Positions 51,881 to 60,441 of a stretch of DNA of 64,000 nt are shown here, piece by piece (within the stretch, counting starts at the first letter, position 1; each line of letters starts with the position of its first letter). Both the position numbers and the translations under genes were made by a program. Below the pieces are notes generated by a model. That model saw only the letters and a list, made by a program, of their open reading frames with translations. It did no database searches and had not been told where the DNA came from. Origin of the DNA: Actinomycetospora lutea (GTDB taxonomy: Bacteria > Actinomycetota > Actinomycetes > Mycobacteriales > Pseudonocardiaceae); contig NZ_JAQZAL010000001.1 of NCBI RefSeq assembly GCF_028737205.1, positions 1 through 64,000 of the forward strand, read 5' to 3'.

Positions 51881-51912
51881 CGCGCGCGGACTGCGGCTCC
51901 TGCCCGCGTCCG

Positions 51913-51918
51913 TAGACT
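51913..51918 (+). promoter_or_regulatory. Possible -10 element of dxs
   Basis: TAGACT with CTGCGG 16 bases upstream as a poor -35; about 45 bases before the dxs GTG. Low confidence. Confidence 0.3.
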
Positions 51919-51963
51919 GGCGTGCCGAACCGTCTTGACCGATTTCGCCAGTCGAGGTGACCC

Positions 51964-53952
51964 GTGACGTTGCTGGACCGTGTCCGCACCCCTGCGGATC
52001 TGCGGGGGCTCGACGCGGACGAGGTCGTGGCCCTCGCCGCGGAGATCCGAGCGTTCCTGGTGGACAAGGTGTGCCGCACGGGCGGTCACCTGGGCCCGAA
52101 CCTGGGCGTGGTCGAGCTGACCCTGGCGCTGCACCGGGTGTTCGACTCGCCGCGCGACGCGCTGATCTTCGACACGGGCCACCAGAGCTACGTCCACAAG
52201 ATCCTCACCGGGCGCTCCGGCGACTTCGACGGCCTGCGCCAGGGCGGGGGCCTGTCGGGCTACCCGAGCCGCGCGGAGAGCGAGCACGACCTCGTCGAGA
52301 ACTCCCACGCCTCGACGGCCCTGTCGTGGGCGGACGGGCTGGCCAAGGCCGACGCGCTGACCGGGCGCGACCGCTCCGTGGTGGCGATCGTCGGCGACGG
52401 CGCGCTCACCGGCGGGATGTGCTGGGAGGCGCTGAACAACATCGCCGCCGCCCCGGACCGGCCGGTCGTCATCGTCGTCAACGACAACGGGCGCTCCTAC
52501 TCGCCGACGATCGGCGGGCTCTCGCGCAAGCTCACCGCGCTGCGCCTGCTGCCTCGCTACGAGCAGGTGCTCGAGCACGGCAAGCGCGCGGTGCAGCGCG
52601 TGCCCGTCGTGGGCTCGACGCTCTACTCGGCGCTGCACGCGGCCAAGGCCGGGGTCAAGGACGCGCTGAGCCCGCAGCCGCTGTTCGCCGACCTCGGGCT
52701 GAAGTACCTCGGCCCGGTCGACGGCCACGACGTCGAGGCCCTGGAGCACGCCCTCGGGGTCGCCCGCGACTTCGGCGGGCCGGTCGTGGTGCACGCGGTC
52801 ACCGCCAAGGGCCGCGGGTTCGCCCCCGCCGAGGCCGACGAGGCCGACCTCATGCACTCCACCGGCGTGCTCGACCCGCAGACCGGGCTGCCGGTGGGCC
52901 CGAGCGCCCGCGACTGGACCACGGTGTTCACCGAGTCGATGCTCGAGCTGGGCCGGGAGCGCTCCGACATCGTGGCGATCACCGCGGCGATGCCCGGCCC
53001 GACCGGGCTCTCGGCGTTCGGCCAGGCCTACCCCGAGCGGCTCTTCGACGTCGGCATCGCCGAGCAGCACGCGATGACCTCCGCGGCCGGGCTCGCCGCG
53101 GGCGGGCTGCACCCCGTCGTCGCGATCTACTCGACGTTCCTCAACCGCGCGTTCGACCAGCTGCTCATGGACGTCGCGCTGCACCGGGCGCCGGTGACGA
53201 TCGCGCTCGACCGCGCCGGGGTCACCGGCAGCGACGGCGCGAGCCACAACGGCATGTGGGACCTGTCGATCCTCGGGATCGTGCCGGGCCTGCGGGTGGC
53301 CGCCCCGCGCGACGCGGTGACGCTGCGCGAGGAGCTGCGCGAGGCCGTCGGCATCGACGACGGCCCCACGGCGCTGCGCTGGTCGAAGGGCGCGGTCCCC
53401 GCCTCGGTGCCCGCGGTCCGCACGCTCGGACCGGCGAGCGGGCCCGGGCGCGTCGACGTCCTCGCCGAGCCCCAGCGCCCCTCGCGCGCCGCCCCGCGCC
53501 CCACCGCCGTCGAGCGGCTCGGCGAGGCGGCGCTGCCCGACGTCCCGGACGTCCTGCTCGTGTGCGTCGGCGGCTTCGGCGAGCTCGGGGTGCAGGCCGC
53601 CGAGCGCCTGACCGCCCAGGGGATCGGCGTCACCGTCGTCGACCCGCGCTGGGTGCAGCCGGTGCCCGAGGCGCTCGCGACCCTGGCCGGCGAGCACCGT
53701 CTCGTGGTCACCATCGAGGACGGCGGACGCCACGGCGGCGTGGGCTCGGCGCTCGCCGAGGTGCTCTCCGCGGCCGACGTGGACGTCCCCGTACGGCGCC
53801 TCGGCCTCGACCAGGAGTTCCTCGCACACGCCTCGCGCGGGCAGGTCCTGGCGGCCGCCGGGCTCACCGACGCCGACGTCGCCCGCCGCGTCACCGAGTG
53901 GGTCTCGGGGCGCGACGCGCTCACCGTCCCGGACGCGGATCTCGCACGCTGA
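51964..53952 (+). CDS. dxs: 1-deoxy-D-xylulose-5-phosphate synthase
   Basis: 662 residues, thiamine-diphosphate enzyme condensing pyruvate and glyceraldehyde 3-phosphate, first step of the MEP isoprenoid pathway. THDP motif GDGALTGGM (about 145-153) with the NDNG end; His in [11 protein letters not shown]; the catalytic Glu region [12 protein letters not shown] (about 361-372); transketolase C-terminal domain. Homologous to mycobacterial dxs1 (Rv2682c). An insertion of variable sequence (about 480-515) precedes the C-terminal domain. GTG 51964 is preceded by GAGGTGACCC. Not obviously in an operon with the response regulator behind it. Confidence 0.96.
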   Translation: MTLLDRVRTPADLRGLDADEVVALAAEIRAFLVDKVCRTGGHLGPNLGVVELTLALHRVFDSPRDALIFDTGHQSYVHKILTGRSGDFDGLRQGGGLSGYPSRAESEHDLVENSHASTALSWADGLAKADALTGRDRSVVAIVGDGALTGGMCWEALNNIAAAPDRPVVIVVNDNGRSYSPTIGGLSRKLTALRLLPRYEQVLEHGKRAVQRVPVVGSTLYSALHAAKAGVKDALSPQPLFADLGLKYLGPVDGHDVEALEHALGVARDFGGPVVVHAVTAKGRGFAPAEADEADLMHSTGVLDPQTGLPVGPSARDWTTVFTESMLELGRERSDIVAITAAMPGPTGLSAFGQAYPERLFDVGIAEQHAMTSAAGLAAGGLHPVVAIYSTFLNRAFDQLLMDVALHRAPVTIALDRAGVTGSDGASHNGMWDLSILGIVPGLRVAAPRDAVTLREELREAVGIDDGPTALRWSKGAVPASVPAVRTLGPASGPGRVDVLAEPQRPSRAAPRPTAVERLGEAALPDVPDVLLVCVGGFGELGVQAAERLTAQGIGVTVVDPRWVQPVPEALATLAGEHRLVVTIEDGGRHGGVGSALAEVLSAADVDVPVRRLGLDQEFLAHASRGQVLAAAGLTDADVARRVTEWVSGRDALTVPDADLAR

Positions 53953-53963
53953 CCTGGGCTTCT

Positions 53964-53980
53964 CCTCAGCCAACCCTCAG
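53964..53980 (+). promoter_or_regulatory. Direct repeats upstream of the OmpR-type regulator
   Basis: CCTCAG-CCAAC-CCTCAG, two six-base repeats with an 11-base period in the 50-base gap between dxs and the regulator gene. Period and position suit self-recognition by an OmpR/PhoB-type response regulator bound head to tail. Confidence 0.45.
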
Positions 53981-54004
53981 GTGAGCTGTGGCACCGTGGA
54001 GGGC

Positions 54005-54676
54005 GTGCGAGTACTGATCGTGGAGGACGAGCAGGCCCTGGCCGACGCCCTGGCGCGAGGGCTGCGACGCGAGGGGATGGCCGTCGACGTCGCGTACGAC
54101 GGCGACGAGGGCAGCGAGAAGGTCGGCGTGACGCGCTACGACGTCGTCGTGCTCGACCGCGACCTGCCGGGGCGCTCGGGCGACGACCTGTGCGCCGAGA
54201 TCGTCGGCGGGGTCACCCGCGTCATCATGCTCACGGCGAGCGGCACGCTGCGCGACAAGGTCGAGGGCCTCGCCCTCGGGGCGGACGACTACCTGCCCAA
54301 GCCCTTCGACTTCCCCGAGCTGGTCGCCCGCGTGCGCGCCCTGGGCCGCCGGGCCACCCCGGCCGTGCCGCCGGTGCTGCGCGCCGGCGACGTCGTGCTC
54401 GACCCCGCCAAGCGCACGGTCACCCGCCGCGAGACCACGCTCGAGCTCACCCGCAAGGAGTTCGGGGTGCTCGAGGTGCTCATGGCCGCGGGCGGCGCCG
54501 TGGTCAGCTCCGAGGAGCTGCTCGAGCGCGTCTGGGACGAGAACGCCGACCCGTTCACCACCACCGTGCGCGTCACCGTCATGACGCTGCGCAAGAAGCT
54601 CGGCGAGCCCGGCATCATCGACACGGTCGTGGGCTCGGGCTACCGGGTGCCGGCGGGGACCCCCGCCACGGTCTGA
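54005..54676 (+). CDS. OmpR/PhoB-family response regulator
   Basis: 223 residues: receiver domain with acidic Glu7/Asp8, phosphoacceptor Asp51 in VLDRDLPG, Thr/Ser in LTASG and Lys in LPKPFD; then a winged-helix DNA-binding domain with LELTRKEFGVLEVL and VRVTVMTLRKKL, ending GSGYRVP. Notably the last receiver strand lacks a family-specific marker, so no particular regulon can be assigned. GTG 54005 has GGAGGGC before it; the frame to 53981 is open. It partners with the kinase 58 bases downstream. Confidence 0.92.
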   Translation: MRVLIVEDEQALADALARGLRREGMAVDVAYDGDEGSEKVGVTRYDVVVLDRDLPGRSGDDLCAEIVGGVTRVIMLTASGTLRDKVEGLALGADDYLPKPFDFPELVARVRALGRRATPAVPPVLRAGDVVLDPAKRTVTRRETTLELTRKEFGVLEVLMAAGGAVVSSEELLERVWDENADPFTTTVRVTVMTLRKKLGEPGIIDTVVGSGYRVPAGTPATV

Positions 54677-54720
54677 TCCCCGGGTCCGCCGCCCTTCACG
54701 GGGTGCTGCGGGCCGCCCCG

Positions 54721-54726
54721 TAGCGT
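54721..54726 (+). promoter_or_regulatory. -10 element before the histidine kinase
   Basis: TAGCGT seven bases before GTG 54734. It allows separate, leaderless transcription of the kinase in addition to read-through from the regulator. Confidence 0.4.
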
Positions 54727-54733
54727 CACCGGC

Positions 54734-55870
54734 GTGACCGGATCGCCCGCCCTGCGCCGCGGCCCGGGGCTGCGCGTCCGGCTGACGCTCCTGGCCACCG
54801 GGCTGGTCGCCCTGGTCGCCGTGCTGCTGGTCTGGCTCGGCTGGGTGCTGGTCGGTGAGGTCGCCGCCGGCGTCCCGCAGCTCCCGCCCGACACCCCGGT
54901 GATCGTCGACGGCGTGCGCGTGCCGGCCGGGCAGCTCGCCGACGCGCTGACGAAGTCGGCGCGCACCGAGGTGCTGCGGCTCGGGTCGGTGGCGTTCGCG
55001 ATGGTCGTCGTCGCGGCCGCGATCGTGTCCTGGGTGCTCGTGCGGCGCGTCCTGCGCCCGCTGCACGACGTCACGGCCACCGCGCGGCGGCTGTCGGCGG
55101 AGTCCCTCGACGCGCGCATCGGGGTCACCGGCCCCCGCGACGAGGTCGCCGAGCTGGCCGCGACCTTCGACGCCATGCTCGACCGGCTGCAGGCGGCGTT
55201 CGACGCCCAGCGCCGCTTCGTGGCCAACGCCAGCCACGAGCTGCGCACGCCGCTGGCCGTCCTGCGCACCGAGGTCGACGTGACGCTCGCCGACCCCGAC
55301 GCGGACGTCACCGAGCTGCGGCGCATGGGCGAGGTGATCCGCGACGCCACCCGCCGCGCCGAGGACCTCGTCGCGGGCCTGCTGCTGCTCGCCCGCACCG
55401 AGGCCGCCGAGTCGGTCGCCGCCGAGCCCGTCGACCTCGCCGACACCGTGCCCGGCGCGCTCGACGCCGTCCGCGCCGAGGCCCGCGACCGCGGCCTGTC
55501 CGTGCGCACCGACCTCGCCGCCGCCGCCGTCGCCGGCGACCCCGCCCTGCTCGGGCGCGTGGCCGGCAACCTGCTCGAGAACGCCGTGCGCCACAACGTC
55601 GAGGGCGGCTGGCTCGCGGTGCGCACCGGCGTCGAGAACGGGCACGCGGTGCTCTCGGTGGCCTCGTCGGGGCCCGTGGTCGCGCCCGCGATGGTCGCCG
55701 AGCTCTTCGAGCCGTTCCGCCGCGGCGCCGGGCGCACCGGCAGCGGCACCGGGCTGGGCCTGTCGATCGTGCGGGCCGTGGCCCAGGCGCACGGCGGGCG
55801 CGCGCTGGCCGAGCCCGTGGAGGGCGGGGGCCTCCGGGTCAGTGTGCTGCTGCCGCCTCAGGAGTCCTGA
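54734..55870 (+). CDS. Membrane sensor histidine kinase
   Basis: 378 residues: transmembrane helices at about 15-40 and 84-103 enclosing a short, roughly 40-residue extracytoplasmic loop; HAMP linker (about 104-157); HisKA with the phosphorylated His168 in ANASHELRTPL; HATPase with NLLENAVRHN (N box) and GTGLGLSIVRAV (G2 box). The small outer loop suggests sensing within or near the membrane. GTG 54734. The last 13 bases overlap the end of the convergent exonuclease gene. Confidence 0.92.
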   Translation: MTGSPALRRGPGLRVRLTLLATGLVALVAVLLVWLGWVLVGEVAAGVPQLPPDTPVIVDGVRVPAGQLADALTKSARTEVLRLGSVAFAMVVVAAAIVSWVLVRRVLRPLHDVTATARRLSAESLDARIGVTGPRDEVAELAATFDAMLDRLQAAFDAQRRFVANASHELRTPLAVLRTEVDVTLADPDADVTELRRMGEVIRDATRRAEDLVAGLLLLARTEAAESVAAEPVDLADTVPGALDAVRAEARDRGLSVRTDLAAAAVAGDPALLGRVAGNLLENAVRHNVEGGWLAVRTGVENGHAVLSVASSGPVVAPAMVAELFEPFRRGAGRTGSGTGLGLSIVRAVAQAHGGRALAEPVEGGGLRVSVLLPPQES

Positions 55871-57195
55871 GGGTCTCCGCCGTGGTCCCCGCTGTCCGGG
55901 TCGGCCTCCGGGGCCGGCACCCGCAACGCCTCGGCCAGCAGCGGGGCGGCGAGCTCCGCCTGCCAGGGACGCGCGCCCAGCTCGGCCAGCGCCGCCGCGA
56001 CGCCGTCGGCGTCGGCGTCGGCGTCCGGCGGCGGCGCCCAGCAGAGGCGGCGCACGAGGTCGGGGGTCACGAGGTTCTCCACCGGGGTGCCGGTGCGCTC
56101 CGAGAGCCCGGCGAGGGCGGCGCGGGCGGCGGCGAGGCGCGCGGCGGCCGCGGGGTCCTTGTCGCCCCACCGGTGGGCGGGCGGCGGGCCGTCGGGCGGC
56201 GGGGCGCTGGCCGGCCACCCCGTGCGGGGCAGCGCGCGGGCGCGCTCGATCGCCGACCACCAGCGGTCCGCGAGGCGGCGCTGCGCGCGGCCCCGGAACA
56301 CCGGCATCGCGACGAGGTCGTCGCGGCGGGCGGGCTCGCGCAGGGCGGCGTCGACGATCGCGGCGTCGGGCAGGAGCCGGCCCGGGGCGACGTCGCGGGT
56401 GGCGGCGAGCTCGTCGCGCGACCCCCACAGCTCGCGCACCACCGCCAGCGCGGCGGGTCGACGGATCTTGTGCACGCCGGAGGTGCGCCGCCACGGCTCG
56501 GCGCGCGGCGGCGGGGGAGGGGCGAGGCGCACGGCCTCGAACTCCTGCTGCGCCCAGGTGGTCTTGCCCTGGCGCTCGAGGTCGGCGGCCACCGCCTCGC
56601 GCAGCGGCACGAGCAGCTCGACGTCGAGGGCGGCGTAGGTCAGCCAGTCGTCGGGCAGGGGACGGCGCGACCAGTCGGCGGCGCCGTGGCCCTTCTGCAG
56701 CCGCACGCCCAGCAGGTGCTCGGTGAGCGGGCCGAGCCCGACGCGTGGGTAGCCGACGAGGCGCCCGGCGAGCTCGGTGTCGAACAGGGAGTCCGGGCGC
56801 ATGCCGACCTCGGCGAGGCACGCCAGGTCCTGGGAGGCGGCGTGCAGCACCCACTCGACGCCGCGCAGGGCCTCGTCGAGCACGCCGAGGTCGCCGCCGC
56901 AGGCGATGGGGTCGACGAGGAAGGTGCCCGCGCCCTCGCGGCGCAGCTGCACCAGGTAGGCGCGGGCGGAGTAGCGGTACCCCGACGCCCGCTCGGCGTC
57001 GACCGCGACCGGACCGTGACCCGAGTCCAGCGCAGCGGCGGCGTCCGAGAGCGCGGCGCGGTCCGCGACGAGTGGCGGTACGCCCTCCGCCGGCTCGAGC
57101 AGGTCGACGACGGCGGCGTCGTCGGCGGGGTCGTCGGCGGGGTCGCCCGGCGTGTCGTCCTGCCCGCGCCGCGCGGGGTCCGTGTCTGCCGTCAC
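55858..57195 (-). CDS. RNase D-like 3'-5' exonuclease with HRDC domain
   Basis: 445 residues. DEDDy exonuclease domain: VAVDAERASGYRYS (first D and E, about 70-80), HAASQDLACL (second D), and YAALDVELLVPL (Tyr and final Asp), with LFDTELAGRLVG between. An HRDC domain with ALAVVRELWGSRDELA follows (about 235-320), and then an alanine-rich C-terminal domain. Homologous to mycobacterial Rv2681, often listed as ribonuclease D-like. GTG 57195 is the start nearest the domain; the N-terminal 45 residues are acidic. Convergent overlap of 13 bases with the kinase gene. Confidence 0.87.
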   Translation of the reverse strand: MTADTDPARRGQDDTPGDPADDPADDAAVVDLLEPAEGVPPLVADRAALSDAAAALDSGHGPVAVDAERASGYRYSARAYLVQLRREGAGTFLVDPIACGGDLGVLDEALRGVEWVLHAASQDLACLAEVGMRPDSLFDTELAGRLVGYPRVGLGPLTEHLLGVRLQKGHGAADWSRRPLPDDWLTYAALDVELLVPLREAVAADLERQGKTTWAQQEFEAVRLAPPPPPRAEPWRRTSGVHKIRRPAALAVVRELWGSRDELAATRDVAPGRLLPDAAIVDAALREPARRDDLVAMPVFRGRAQRRLADRWWSAIERARALPRTGWPASAPPPDGPPPAHRWGDKDPAAAARLAAARAALAGLSERTGTPVENLVTPDLVRRLCWAPPPDADADADGVAAALAELGARPWQAELAAPLLAEALRVPAPEADPDSGDHGGDPQDS

Positions 57196-57386
57196 GAAGG
57201 AGGCAGTCTGCCGCGCGTCGCCCGCCTCCGCGCGAGATCCGGGCGAACTCGCGGGCGTGTCGCGCACCGATCCACGGTCCGTGGTCGGGTCACGGACCCC
57301 ACCGGCGTCACCGGCGGGGTCCGTGGACCGCACGACCGAGGCCGACCGCCCCGCAGCGGCGGTGGTCGACCTGCGTGCCCTCCCGC

Positions 57387-58103
57387 TCAGCGGATGACGC
57401 CGGCCCGCATGGCCAGCGCGACCATCTGCGCACGGTCGCCCGTGCCGAGCTTGCGCCCGATCCGCGAGAGGTGGCTCTTCACCGTCAGCGCCGAGAGGCT
57501 CAGCGCGTCGCCGATCTCCTTGTTGGAGCGCCCGTCGGCGACCAGCTGCAGCACCTCGACCTCGCGGGCCGAGAGCTCCCGCGGGGTGTTGTCGGTCGCC
57601 GGCACGCGCGTACCCGCCGCGAGCAGGGGAGCGACGGACGGGTCGGCGTAGAGGCCGCCCTCGAGGACCCGGCGCACGCCGTCGGTGACCACACCGGGCG
57701 ACGCCGACTTGAGCAGGTACGCCTGGGCGCCCGCCTGGAACGCCGCACGGACCGCCGACGGGTCGTCGGAGGCCGCCAGCACGACGACGCGGTTCCAGCC
57801 CTGGGCGCGGAGCTCCGCGATCAGGTCCAGGCCGCTGCCGTCCGGCAGTCCGAGGTCGAGGATCGCGAGATCGCACGGCCCGGAGGCCAGGGCTCGCGTC
57901 CGGGCCTCGGAGATCGAGGCCGCCTCGTGGACGGTGCCCGCGCCCATCGAGGAGAGCCGCTGCGCGATCGCTTCACGCAACAGCGGGTGGTCGTCGACCA
58001 CCAGCACGCTGAACATCTCTTCCCGCGGATGCGGGACCATGGCCGGCGGCAGCAGTCCGCTCGCGACGCCGCGAAGGGCCATGCCTGGGCCCACGGTTGC
58101 CAC
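57387..58103 (-). CDS. NarL/LuxR-family response regulator
   Basis: 238 residues. A 30-residue N-terminal extension precedes the receiver (VLVVDDHPLL, phosphoacceptor Asp83 in ILDLGLPDGSG, Lys in YLLKSASPG), followed by a LuxR-type helix-turn-helix (LSAREVEVLQLVADGRSNKEIGDALSLS in pieces). No histidine kinase is adjacent, so it is an orphan; homologues lie beside the same exonuclease and DUF3000 genes in related actinobacteria. GTG 58103 is supported by AGGAGGT seven bases upstream. Target genes unknown. Confidence 0.9.
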   Translation of the reverse strand: MATVGPGMALRGVASGLLPPAMVPHPREEMFSVLVVDDHPLLREAIAQRLSSMGAGTVHEAASISEARTRALASGPCDLAILDLGLPDGSGLDLIAELRAQGWNRVVVLAASDDPSAVRAAFQAGAQAYLLKSASPGVVTDGVRRVLEGGLYADPSVAPLLAAGTRVPATDNTPRELSAREVEVLQLVADGRSNKEIGDALSLSALTVKSHLSRIGRKLGTGDRAQMVALAMRAGVIR

Positions 58104-58539
58104 GTCGAGTACCTCCTAGAAGTCGGTCTTGCCCCCCGACATTCACGCACCGGGCCCCCGAACCATCGACCGCGCCGCCGATCGGACGAGGAAGTGCGTG
58201 CGAGAGAAGATATCCCCCCGGGCGAGTTAACGAGAGCATCAGGGCCAACTTCGCTCGGTGGAGTTTCCTGCGTTACGCGGTCGCGGTCACCCTTTGGAGT
58301 GGACAGACTCCTCGAAATCGTCTCGCAGTGACACTCGGTGTAACTGCGGCTACGGAGAGTGCCGAGTAGCGCCGACCGCTCCAGGGTCGCTGCAACCAAC
58401 GCCCCAACGCCTCCGCGTGACGGTCGCAGTGGCAGCGGGCTGATCGGACGTGACCCTGTGCATCCCCCTGAGAGCGAGGGATGACCTGCGAAAGTGCGAA
58501 AGTAATTCCGACAGCGATACCGGTGGTACCGGGAGAATG
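58104..58539. other. 436-base AT-richer intergenic region
   Basis: Between the LuxR regulator (start) and DUF3000 (stop), both on the minus strand, so it is the regulator's promoter region. Markedly less GC-rich than its surroundings. Contains GATATC and GTTAAC steps near 58210-58230, tandem GCGAAAGT-GCGAAAGT at 58488-58503 and a TACCGG-TGG-TACCGG repeat near 58517-58533. No confident -35/-10 pair and no credible gene. Confidence 0.45.
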
Positions 58540-59145
58540 TCAGCCGGAACGGCCGGCGCGACGAGCACCGAGCGTCGTGACGCCCTCCGGCGGAAGTCCC
58601 GCCGCGATGGCCAGGACGGCCGCGAACGCGTCACCGTGAGCCGTCAGGATCTCTTCGGTGGGTGTCCACGACGCGCGCAGCTCGAGGTCGTTCGCGTGGG
58701 TCGGCCCGCTGATGTCGCCGAAGCGGACCGAGGCCGTCTGGGTCACCGTGCCGCCCAGCGCCGTCCACGCCGCGCCCGAGTCGTCGAGCGCGCCGGTGAG
58801 CCACGACCACGCGACCTCGGGCAGCATCGGGTCGCCCGCGTGCTCCGGGTCGAGCTCGGCGCGTACGAACGACACCACGCGCAACGTGCCGTCCCAGGCG
58901 TCCTGGCCGTCCGGGTCGTGCAGGAGCACCAGGCGCCCCGTGACCACGACCTCGGCGTCGTCGACCTCGCCCGTGCCGGGCGGCAGGGGCGTCGCCAGCA
59001 CCTCGGCGCTCCACGCCGCCGAGTACGGCGCCAGGCGCTGCGGCGGGCGCATCGTGCGCAGCTCGATCTCCGCGCGCGTCTGCAGCTCGCCGAGGGAGTC
59101 CACCGCGCGCCGGAACGTCTCGGGGTGGGTGGTGGGCGCCGTCAC
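58540..59145 (-). CDS. DUF3000 family protein
   Basis: 201 residues, soluble, mixed alpha/beta: [20 protein letters not shown] at the N-terminus, then [30 protein letters not shown] and [20 protein letters not shown]. Homologous to mycobacterial Rv2680; function unknown. GTG 59145 lies seven bases behind TACTGT, so it is probably translated without a leader. It neighbours hemE divergently, as in related genomes. Confidence 0.88.
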   Translation of the reverse strand: MTAPTTHPETFRRAVDSLGELQTRAEIELRTMRPPQRLAPYSAAWSAEVLATPLPPGTGEVDDAEVVVTGRLVLLHDPDGQDAWDGTLRVVSFVRAELDPEHAGDPMLPEVAWSWLTGALDDSGAAWTALGGTVTQTASVRFGDISGPTHANDLELRASWTPTEEILTAHGDAFAAVLAIAAGLPPEGVTTLGARRAGRSG

Positions 59146-59152
59146 CTCGATG

Positions 59153-59158
59153 ACAGTA
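59153..59158 (-). promoter_or_regulatory. -10 element of a leaderless DUF3000 transcript
   Basis: TACTGT on the minus strand followed by CATCGAG and then GTG 59145. Spacing places the transcription start at the start codon. Confidence 0.45.
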
Positions 59159-59250
59159 GGCCGAACGGGTTCCGACGTGTACCTCCCACGCCGGGGCACC
59201 CCGGTCGGGCGCGGGCGCGGGGGCGGGGTGCGGGGGCCGGTGCGGGCGAG

Positions 59251-59341
59251 GGCGTCCCTCGCTGCGTCCCACGCACTCAAGGGGTCCCTCGCTCCGGTCA
59301 CCACGCATCCGGGGCGTCCCTCGCTCCGATCACGGCGCCGC
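59251..59341. repeat. Three imperfect tandem 30-base repeats upstream of hemE
   Basis: GTCCCTCGCT recurs at 59254, 59284 and 59316, each within a 30-32 base unit whose second half ends in CACGCA or similar (CCCACGCACTCAA, CACCACGCATCC, then CGATCACGG). Located between the DUF3000 start and hemE. Read on the minus strand the units carry GGAGCGAGGGAC, loosely related in style to the interspersed repeats. Confidence 0.75.
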
Positions 59342-59370
59342 CGCGGGGGCCGTGGGAGGATGGACCCATC

Positions 59371-60441
59371 ATGAGCAGGGCAGGGACCGTGGGCATCGAT
59401 CAGCACCGTCGTGACCTCCCCAGGTCGCCCTTCCTGGCCGCCGCGCGGGGCGAGCGGCCCGCGCGCCACCCCGTCTGGTTCATGCGCCAGGCCGGGCGCT
59501 CGCTGCCCGAGTACCGGAAGGTCCGCCAGGGCACCGCGATGCTCGAGGCCTGCCTGACCCCGGACCTCGCCTGCGAGATCACGCTGCAGCCGGTGCGGCG
59601 CTACGGGGTCGACGCGGCGATCCTCTTCTCGGACATCGTGGTGCCGCTGAAGGCCGCCGGGGTCGGGGTCGACATCGTCACCGGTACCGGGCCCGTCGTG
59701 GAGCGCCCGGTGCGCTCGGCCGCCGACGTCGCGGCCCTGCCGGCGCTCGACGCCGACGGTGTCGCCCCGGTCGCCGAGGCGGTCCGCCTGCTCGTCCGCG
59801 AGCTCGGCGACACCCCGCTCATCGGGTTCGCCGGCGCGCCCTTCACGCTCGCCTCGTACCTCGTCGAGGGGGGCCCGAGCCGCAACCACGAGCGCACCAA
59901 GGCGCTGATGCACGCCGAGCCCGACACCTGGCACGCGCTGTGCTCCGCGCTGGCCGACACCACGCTGACCTTCCTGCGCGCCCAGATCGCCGCCGGCGTC
60001 GACGCCGTGCAGCTCTTCGACTCCTGGGCCGGGGCGCTCTCCGAGCGCGACTACCGCGAGCTGGTCATGCCGCACTCGGCGCGGGTGCTGGCCGGCCTCG
60101 CCGACGCCGGCGTGCCGCGCATCCACTTCGGGGTCGGCACCGGCGAGCTGCTCGGCGCGATGGGCGAGGCGGGCGCCGACGTCGTCGGGGTCGACTGGCG
60201 GGTGCCGCTCGACGTCGCCGCCGGGCGGGTCCCGCCCGGTACGGCCCTGCAGGGCAACCTCGACCCCGCGCTGCTCTTCGCCGGCCCGGACGTCGTCGAG
60301 CGCGAGGTCCGGCGGATCCTCGCCGAGGGAGCGGCCGCCCCGGGCCACGTGTTCAACCTCGGCCACGGCGTCCTGCCCGAGACCGATCCCGACGCGCTGG
60401 CGCGGGTGGTCGACCTCGTGCACGGGGTCGACCCGGCGTGA
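59371..60441 (+). CDS. hemE: Uroporphyrinogen decarboxylase
   Basis: 356 residues; converts uroporphyrinogen III to coproporphyrinogen III. N-terminal signature [17 protein letters not shown] (about 31-47) with the catalytic arginines, ILFSDIVVP (catalytic Asp), [17 protein letters not shown] and the C-terminal [16 protein letters not shown] 59371 has GGGAGGATGG upstream. Its stop overlaps the cgoX start as GTGA. Homologous to mycobacterial Rv2678c, with the same downstream order apart from the DUF2252 insertion. Confidence 0.96.
   Translation: MSRAGTVGIDQHRRDLPRSPFLAAARGERPARHPVWFMRQAGRSLPEYRKVRQGTAMLEACLTPDLACEITLQPVRRYGVDAAILFSDIVVPLKAAGVGVDIVTGTGPVVERPVRSAADVAALPALDADGVAPVAEAVRLLVRELGDTPLIGFAGAPFTLASYLVEGGPSRNHERTKALMHAEPDTWHALCSALADTTLTFLRAQIAAGVDAVQLFDSWAGALSERDYRELVMPHSARVLAGLADAGVPRIHFGVGTGELLGAMGEAGADVVGVDWRVPLDVAAGRVPPGTALQGNLDPALLFAGPDVVEREVRRILAEGAAAPGHVFNLGHGVLPETDPDALARVVDLVHGVDPA

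Noticed and set aside
53966-56854. 962-codon minus-strand frame opposite the two-component system and exonuclease
   Set aside because: No domain, low-complexity translation, fully overlaps three recognisable genes.
57152-57397. 81-codon plus-strand frame between the exonuclease and LuxR regulator
   Set aside because: Lies antisense to an exonuclease start region and a short promoter gap; no motif or ribosome site.
59251-59341. CRISPR-like array
   Set aside because: Repeats are imperfect, directly adjoining and without unique spacers; no cas gene nearby.
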